Assembly (NCBI GenBank): GCA_947449695.1
Contig: CANFST010000020.1
Coordinates: forward strand, 1 to 45,458
Length of the DNA stretch: 45,458 nucleotides
Reading direction: 5' to 3'
Source: Chitinophagales bacterium
GTDB lineage: Bacteria; Bacteroidota; Bacteroidia; Chitinophagales; CAIODY01
Position numbers and translations under genes: made by a program. The stretch's first letter is position 1, and every line of letters begins with the position of its first letter. Positions 41,077-45,458 of the stretch are shown piece after piece. The notes below the pieces were generated by a model. That model saw nothing but the letters and a program-made list of their open reading frames with translations. It did no database searches and was not told the origin of the DNA.

Positions 41077-41148
41077 GGTTTCGTAGTTCAATGGATAGAA
41101 TAGGAGTTTCCTAAACTTTTGATACCAGTTCGATTCTGGTCGAAACCA
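41077..41148 (+). tRNA. tRNA-Arg (CCT)
   Basis: Cloverleaf of 72 bases: acceptor GGTTTCG/CGAAACC, D arm GTTC/GAAT, anticodon stem GGAGT/ACTTT with loop TTCCTAA (anticodon CCT), variable TGAT, T arm ACCAG-TTCGATT-CTGGT. Discriminator A, CCA not encoded. The antisense strand of its 3' half forms the end of the serine recombinase gene, with the recombinase stop codon touching the anticodon (41111-41113). That arrangement marks it as the likely attachment site of the element on its right. Confidence 0.95.
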
Positions 41149-42670
41149 CTCCACGGGAAAGTACACCAAAATCGGAGTGCTTTTCTTTTTTAGAATTATT
41201 GAAAGCCTTACTCTTACTGCATATTAAGGCAACCACAGGTTCTACTTTTAGAGTTCGAACTTTTTGTTTATCAAAAATCAACTTTTCGGGAAAAATCGAA
41301 CTCAATATTCTTCTTTTAGTTGCTGTATCCCTTTGTTCATAATAGTTTTCGAGGTTTACAAGGAGTTCGACACAACCACTAATTTGTTTTTCAAGATTCA
41401 ATAATCCTTTGTTTAAAGAAGACAATTCTAAGGTTAATCTAGTGATTTTTTCTTCAATTTGATTTCGCATTTCTTTATATTCATTCGAAGTAAACTCACC
41501 ATCTAGCATCATGTCTTTTGCGTTAGCTAATCGCTGTTTTTGTTTTTGAATTTCTTTATTAATTATTTCAATTTCTACCTTACTGTTTTTATCTTTTTCT
41601 TTCAGTTTGTCCTTTAAGATGGCTGCAAAAAGATTCGCACTACTTGGGTTGACTTTAATTTTTTTGAGTAGTTGGATAAAGGATTCATTGACCACCTCGG
41701 CTTTCTGTCTTTCCTTGCAACCTTTTGAACAGTGATAATAAGAAAACAATGTTCCCATCATTCCTCTTGATTTAGAAGCTGTTAAAGTCTTGCCACATTG
41801 CGGACAGAGCAAAAATCCTCTCAAAGGAAATTCATCTCTGACAGTGGTAAATGAAGTAGGCATATTCTTCTTTCTGCCATCTAAAATATCTTGTACTTTG
41901 TAAAACGTTTCTTCATCAATAATTGCTTTGTGCTTTCCAGCTACCCATTCAGCAGGTTCTTGTTTGTAAGCTGGTACAAATATTTTTCCGATATAAACTT
42001 TGTTTCGGAGTAATGCCCAAAAACTATTTCGATTGCTAATTAAGCCTTGTTTATTTAGTTTGTACCGCAATTCTTCGATGTTGTAAGTCCCTGTTGCAAA
42101 TTCTCTAAATGCTGTTTTTACAAGTTGTTCTTTTTTCCCACCTTCAGGTGCAATAATTGGTCGATTATTTTCATCACGAGTATTCTTGTAACCTACAGGA
42201 CAACCACCGAGCCATCTGCCATCTTTTTTTGCCCTTCTGATGCCGTGAAAAATATTTAAAGCTCTGCGGTCATTATCAACTTCGGGTGCAGTTAAATAGA
42301 TTGCAAGCATCACTTTTTGTTCAGGAATTTCTAAGTCCAAAGGTTGTTCGGCAGCTCTTGCTTCCACTCCTAATTTTTTGAGTTTTGATAACTCTGCATA
42401 GGCTTCTGGTGCATTTCTTGAAAATCTATCCCACTTTAAAAAGTAGATGTAATCAACTGCTCCTTTATTATATCGAAGGAAGTTCATTATCTTCTTCCAT
42501 TCAGGTCGTTGAAATGATTTGCCACTTTCATCATCGTGGTAAAAACCTACCACATCAATGTTTAGGTTTTCGCAATAACGATAAAGTTTTTCCTTTTGGT
42601 CAGTAGGACTATAGCCATTGTTTTGTTCATCAGTGGAAACACGGGTGTATATAATTGCACGTTTCTTCAT
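41111..42670 (-). CDS. Large serine recombinase (integrase) with zinc ribbon and coiled coil
   Basis: 519 residues. The N-terminal resolvase domain begins KKRAIIYTRVSTDEQ, with catalytic Ser12, and continues FLKWDRFSRNAPEAYAEL and the LAIYLTAPEVDNDRRALNI helix. The recombinase domain has GRWLGGCPVGYKN, and the zinc ribbon CPQCGKTL ... HCSKGCKER. A coiled coil of about 80 residues (KEKDKNSKVEIEIINKEIQKQ ...) completes the large-serine-integrase plan. The last 13 residues (GVVSTRIELVSKV) and the TAG stop are encoded by the antisense strand of tRNA-Arg. The gene therefore runs into the target site, as expected when the element is integrated there. A 45-codon gene lies 26 bases upstream. Confidence 0.93.
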   Translation of the reverse strand: MKKRAIIYTRVSTDEQNNGYSPTDQKEKLYRYCENLNIDVVGFYHDDESGKSFQRPEWKKIMNFLRYNKGAVDYIYFLKWDRFSRNAPEAYAELSKLKKLGVEARAAEQPLDLEIPEQKVMLAIYLTAPEVDNDRRALNIFHGIRRAKKDGRWLGGCPVGYKNTRDENNRPIIAPEGGKKEQLVKTAFREFATGTYNIEELRYKLNKQGLISNRNSFWALLRNKVYIGKIFVPAYKQEPAEWVAGKHKAIIDEETFYKVQDILDGRKKNMPTSFTTVRDEFPLRGFLLCPQCGKTLTASKSRGMMGTLFSYYHCSKGCKERQKAEVVNESFIQLLKKIKVNPSSANLFAAILKDKLKEKDKNSKVEIEIINKEIQKQKQRLANAKDMMLDGEFTSNEYKEMRNQIEEKITRLTLELSSLNKGLLNLEKQISGCVELLVNLENYYEQRDTATKRRILSSIFPEKLIFDKQKVRTLKVEPVVALICSKSKAFNNSKKEKHSDFGVLSRGVVSTRIELVSKV

Positions 42671-42696
42671 GATTTCATGATTATAAATTTTTAATT

Positions 42697-42834
42697 CTAC
42701 TTTTTTGCTTCCATTGCCTCAATTGCAATATCAGCAAGGGTGGAAAGCCAAGCTCTTATTTGCTGGATTTCCTCATCTGTTAATTTGTTTGCCTCTTCGC
42801 CTAAAATCGTTCGGCATTCTTTTATCGATAACAT
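42697..42834 (-). CDS. Small 45-residue protein upstream of the recombinase
   Basis: Reading frame on the minus strand starting with ATG at 42834 and ending with TAG at 42697: MLSIKECRTILGEEANKLTD, then EEIQQIRAWLSTLADIAIEA and MEAKK. It looks like a compact helical protein; L-T-D-E-E-I-Q-Q-I-R-x-W-L resembles a helix-turn-helix or regulatory helix. It lies 26 bases before the recombinase start on the same strand and is probably cotranscribed. A perfect small palindrome sits 4 bases before its start. It may regulate or assist the recombinase, for example as a directionality or repressor factor; that is inference. I do not recognise the family with certainty. Confidence 0.6.
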   Translation of the reverse strand: MLSIKECRTILGEEANKLTDEEIQQIRAWLSTLADIAIEAMEAKK

Positions 42835-42838
42835 GATT

Positions 42839-42851
42839 CGCACTAGGTGCG
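42839..42851. promoter_or_regulatory. Palindrome CGCAC-TAG-GTGCG before the recombinase operon
   Basis: Perfect 5-bp arms around TAG, placed 4 bases upstream of the 45-codon gene's ATG. It overlaps the ribosome loading region and could act as an operator or an RNA hairpin that limits translation. Confidence 0.4.
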
Positions 42852-42920
42852 ATTGAAAACCTTGTCCAAAGGGGTTCAGTCATGATGATGAATAAAGCCG
42901 TATCTACGGGTATATTTCTG

Positions 42921-43880
42921 TTAAATTCTCTTTCTGTTTTCTACATATAGAGTATTGTCATTTCTGTATTTTAATACGATTTGTTCATACTCTTTTAATC
43001 CAAGTATTTTTCGGAGTTCTTTTGCTTTTGCTCCATTTATTTCTTTGCTCAACTTTGCTTCAATTATTATTTCCTTTTCAATACCACCTTTCTTGATAAG
43101 AATTTCTTTATAGTCATTATTGCGCAGTGCCTCTATTACTTTCATCTCTTTAGGACTAATAAATCCCCACTCGAAAAGATTGTTTTCGTTTTTAGGATTC
43201 CCCATAAATTCTTCCACATAACCATTCAATGGAATATTAAAATGAGGTGCTGATAATTGCTCTAACAAATGTTCGGTTGTATTTTCAATCAATTCAGGAA
43301 TTGCAAAAGAACACATCATGGAATCTTCGGTTTGAGTTATTAAAATGGAAACCCTTTTATTCTTTAAAACAACTGTTGAAATTAGTGAACCCAATAAAGT
43401 TGTAAGATGTTTTTCTTCTGGTTCTAAAGAACTTGATACTTCCGTTAAATAGGCTGAAACGTTTTTTACTACTTCTTTATTTTCTTCAGATAAATGTTCA
43501 GTTGCCACAACAATTTCACCCTCTATTCCATCTATCGGCTGACCGCTTAGTAACTTAGCCATATCAGCTTCTAAATATGATTTGATATGCTTCATATTTT
43601 CAACCGACATCCCGAATGTTCGCATGGATTGTAACATCTTTACCCATACAAAATCATAGAGGTTTAAGCGAACCCATTCTCTCTTAACGTCTTTTTCCAC
43701 TTCTGTATATTCTCCTACTAAACCTTTAGACCGCCAATATAAATAGGCTTTAGTTCCTACTCCTGTTACATTTAATGCTGCTCTTCGCTCAGTTATTCTT
43801 GGATACAACAATTCTAATGAAGGCATTAGTCCAGTTTCCTGAATAATCTGAAGTCCTTTGTTGGAAGCATCTGAATTCAT
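42921..43880 (-). CDS. MerR-like helix-turn-helix protein of the mobile element
   Basis: 319 residues. Residues of about 32-110 resemble a MerR winged helix: TERRAALNVTGVGTKAYLYWRSKGLVGEY, then the R-x-x-L-x-D-F-V-W-V-K-M-L-Q-S-M-R-T-F-G-M-S-V-E-N-M-K block, where L-R-x-x-G-x-S-x-x-x-I/M-K is the MerR hallmark. The middle (about 120-220) is unassigned. The C-terminus (IIIEAKLSKEINGAKAKELR, KILGLKEYEQIVLKYRND) is an unknown alpha/beta domain. It is transcribed toward the recombinase, 86 bases before the 45-codon gene, and may control the element. No cysteines in a metal-sensing pattern. Assigned only from the HTH pattern. Confidence 0.65.
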   Translation of the reverse strand: MNSDASNKGLQIIQETGLMPSLELLYPRITERRAALNVTGVGTKAYLYWRSKGLVGEYTEVEKDVKREWVRLNLYDFVWVKMLQSMRTFGMSVENMKHIKSYLEADMAKLLSGQPIDGIEGEIVVATEHLSEENKEVVKNVSAYLTEVSSSLEPEEKHLTTLLGSLISTVVLKNKRVSILITQTEDSMMCSFAIPELIENTTEHLLEQLSAPHFNIPLNGYVEEFMGNPKNENNLFEWGFISPKEMKVIEALRNNDYKEILIKKGGIEKEIIIEAKLSKEINGAKAKELRKILGLKEYEQIVLKYRNDNTLYVENRKRI

Positions 43881-44134
43881 CGTTTTTTATTTAGGAAACA
43901 AATGTAGTTAATTTTAAAATAAAATCAAAATGTTTCTTTAAATTTGTTTTCGGATTTAGCTATCTAAACAAAAAACAGTCTCACTAAAATCATTTGAAAT
44001 ATCATTTTTTACAACAAAAAATTAGAGAAACTAAGAAAGAAAATGCGATTTCTTTATTAGAAATTATTCGCAAAACAACTGTTAAATAGCCGAAAAATAG
44101 CCGTAAATTAATTGTAAAAACTAACCTTAAAAAA

Positions 44135-44584
44135 ATGAGAAAAAATAAAAAACATAACTCAAAAGCCACTAAAATCAAGTGTATTCATTGTAAAAAGGAT
44201 TTCTCAGCCAATAGAAATGATGCAAAATTCTGTTCTAACCTTTGCAGAGTACAAGAACGTTTAACAAGAATTGAAAAAGGCTATACAATTTCGTTGGTGA
44301 CTGACAATAAAAAAGAATTAGAAAAACTGTTGAAATCAGAAGAGCCAAAATTCTTATTAAATATTCTTCCGACTGATAATGATATTAGCAGTTTAAGGAA
44401 TGAAGTTAGTAAAAACGAAGAATCAAAGATTAGTTGGAAATTTGAAACAAAAGGGTATCTGCTTTATTGTTTTCCGCATTTAAAAAAGAAGCCTTTTGAA
44501 TTGTATTGCACTAAAGAACAAAATTTTAAAACCAATGCAATATTTAACCCCAAGTTAATAGTTTCTAAAATAGTCGTAAGATGA
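44135..44584 (+). CDS. Zinc-finger protein, probably frameshifted
   Basis: 149 residues as read. The N-terminus is basic (RKNKKHNSKATKIK) and followed by a treble-clef-like zinc finger IKCIHCKKDFSANRNDAKFC, then SNLCRVQERL, with the C-x2-C ... C-x3-C arrangement seen in small DNA- or RNA-binding fingers of mobile elements. The remainder (GYTISLVTDNKKELEKLLKS, KISWKFETKGYLLYCFPHLK) is unassigned. It stops at TGA just where a second frame opens and continues for 40 codons, so the original protein was probably near 190 residues. Divergent from the MerR-like gene, within the element. Confidence 0.6.
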   Translation: MRKNKKHNSKATKIKCIHCKKDFSANRNDAKFCSNLCRVQERLTRIEKGYTISLVTDNKKELEKLLKSEEPKFLLNILPTDNDISSLRNEVSKNEESKISWKFETKGYLLYCFPHLKKKPFELYCTKEQNFKTNAIFNPKLIVSKIVVR

Positions 44585-44702
44585 GGTAATAAAAAATGGT
44601 GAATTTCACTTAACAGGAAAAAACGGAGAAGTTGACCACCAATTTTTATTTTTAGCTGATCACTCAATTCCATTTAAAATCGATAACTCCTATTTTATTT
44701 AA
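44580..44702 (+). pseudogene. Out-of-frame 3' remainder of the zinc-finger gene
   Basis: Starting at GAT (44580) a different frame reads DEVIKNGEFHLTGKNGEVDH, then QFLFLADHSIPFKIDNSYFI and TAA at 44702. It overlaps the TGA of the preceding gene. Composition and residue pattern look like a real protein end, and no start codon of its own is present. One base too many, or two too few, near 44577-44580 would explain the break. Sequencing error, a recent mutation or programmed frameshifting cannot be told apart here. Confidence 0.5.
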
Positions 44703-44804
44703 AGCGAATAAAATAAATACTCTAAAAGCCTAAAAGTCAAACTAATACAGAACAGATTTTTTCAGTTGTTTTATATACAATCTGAATTTAAAATTGGTGG
44801 TCAA
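44632..44804. repeat. 15-bp inverted repeat spanning the end of the broken gene
   Basis: TTGACCACCAATTTT (44632-44646) and its exact reverse complement AAAATTGGTGGTCAA (44790-44804), 143 bases apart. The left arm lies in the out-of-frame coding tail and the right arm beyond its stop. Another pair, TTTTTTCAGT near 44757 and ACTGAAAAAA near 44809, surrounds the right arm. Confidence 0.7.
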
Positions 44805-45153
44805 TTGCTACTGAAAAAAGATAGTCAATTATTCTGATTTTTCAACTTAATGGTTAAGATAGAATTTATCTCATTTTGATATGGAGTTTTATAAAAATAG
44901 AAATAGTTGGTGTAAAAATAATATGGCTCAAAGGTATTTTGAAATGCCAATTTATGGGTAATCTTTAAGCATTTTATTAAAAAAACATCAAAAAATACAA
45001 ACAAGTTGGTATTGTCTATGACTATTTGAATTACTTACTTTTGCAATCTATAGTTGCTTTAATTGGTTAACTTTTCAAATCGAAATATTAGCTAGTAAAT
45101 TGTAACATAGCAAACTGACAAATTTACTAACTGATTATTTAGCTTATTCCTTT
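44703..45153. other. About 450 bases without a recognisable gene
   Basis: Very AT-rich. The longest start-to-stop frames are under 30 codons (one at 44881-44961) and look random. The region holds the right arm of the 15-bp inverted repeat and, at 45036-45043, TACTTTTG followed by CA, a candidate -7 box 110 bases before the histidine kinase gene. Confidence 0.6.
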
Positions 45154-45458
45154 ATGCTAATTCAAACAAATGTCACCTTAACTAATTTTTATTTTGGATG
45201 TATTGCTTTTGTAATTATACTTTTGATTATTATGGTAATTTTCACACGGCTTCAAAAAAAAAATAATCTATTTTACTTACAAATGGAATTAGCAAAACAA
45301 CATGCCGTTTTTGTTGCCTTACAGAGAGCCGAAGAACAAGAAAGAGTAAAACTTTCACAAGAGTTGCATGATAGTATTGGTGCAAGATTATCAGGGGTGA
45401 AAATGTTGTTAGAAGGTTTTGTACATAATGTTAATGATGAAACAAAAAAGGAAGAAAA
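45154..45458 (+). CDS. Sensor histidine kinase, NarL/DegS type, N-terminal 101 codons (runs off the right edge)
   Basis: Starts at ATG 45154 and stays open to the window edge. A single membrane helix (about 12-31, FYFGCIAFVIILLIIMVIFT) is followed by a cytoplasmic coiled coil. A HisKA_3 dimerisation domain comes next, with EEQERVKLSQELHDSIGARLSGVK, where the His of ELHDSIG is the phospho-acceptor. This short-linker type usually has two or more membrane segments or a tetratricopeptide sensor; here the extracellular part is almost absent, so it may sense within the membrane or through a partner. Its response regulator would lie beyond the window. Whether it belongs to the element or the chromosome cannot be seen. 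Confidence 0.88.
   Translation, partial: MLIQTNVTLTNFYFGCIAFVIILLIIMVIFTRLQKKNNLFYLQMELAKQHAVFVALQRAEEQERVKLSQELHDSIGARLSGVKMLLEGFVHNVNDETKKEE

Noticed and set aside
42881-42940. Short plus-strand frame starting ATGATGAATAAAGCC upstream of the recombinase operon
   Set aside because: About 17 codons, overlaps the end of the MerR-like gene, no supporting signal.
44881-44961. A 26-codon frame in the AT-rich gap before the histidine kinase
   Set aside because: Too short, no conserved features, and such frames are expected by chance here.
41077-45458. The right-hand element as a defence island or conjugative transposon
   Set aside because: No restriction, toxin-antitoxin, Tra or relaxase motifs are visible in the part within the window; only integrase and putative regulators can be supported.

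Overview
The window is AT-rich DNA from a bacterium of the phylum Bacteroidota, probably of the Chitinophagales/Sphingobacteriales type. Evidence for this is a type IX secretion C-terminal tail, DUF5686/carboxypeptidase-regulatory and WbqC-like proteins, a DksA-like protein with a lysine-rich tail, the absence of Shine-Dalgarno sequences, and promoters with a TAnnTTTG -7 box instead of TATAAT. Most of the window is ordinary chromosome. The right end, from tRNA-Arg onward, looks like the edge of an integrated mobile element.

Layout. 1-0.93 kb: 5' part of leuS (minus). 1.0-7.5 kb: a PLP aminotransferase, then accD, a PIG-L deacetylase, a WbqC-like protein, tRNA-Asn, a small lipoprotein and dxr, with a threonine aldolase converging on dxr. 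7.5-10.2 kb: a secreted M1 peptidase, a small unknown protein and a lipoprotein cytochrome c. 10.2-14.9 kb: a complete tripartite efflux operon transcribed TetR-TolC-EmrA-EmrB, with two TetR operators 21 bp apart on its promoter. 15.0-18.2 kb: a rhomboid protease and a large DUF5686 protein. 18.3-20.8 kb: a manganese/iron operon (DtxR-type regulator, Nramp transporter, hotdog thioesterase) with a DtxR-like box on the promoter. 20.9-25.4 kb: tRNA-Phe, a CHASE4 hybrid histidine kinase and a copper ATPase. 25.5-28.2 kb: DUF1801, miaB and a sugar nucleotidyltransferase.

28.2-28.95 kb is a gene-poor stretch holding the most unusual sequence here: nine 21-bp units, each with the palindrome GGGCnnnnGCCC, bounded by inverted copies of a hairpin element. 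28.95-36.2 kb: a second TolC-type protein, the DksA-like protein, a type 2 isoleucyl-tRNA synthetase with a GIHH motif in place of HIGH, a coiled-coil protein and a universal stress protein. 36.4-41.0 kb: a GH20 hexosaminidase, an unknown exported protein and sucC.

41.08-45.46 kb: tRNA-Arg(CCU), whose 3' half is overlapped by the antisense 3' end of a large serine recombinase gene. Behind it lie a 45-codon gene, a MerR-like protein, a zinc-finger gene that looks frameshifted, about 450 bp without a recognisable gene, and the start of a NarL-type histidine kinase. No rRNA, CRISPR array, recognisable insertion sequence or classical defence operon is visible. Function calls rest on reading motifs by eye; no database search was possible.
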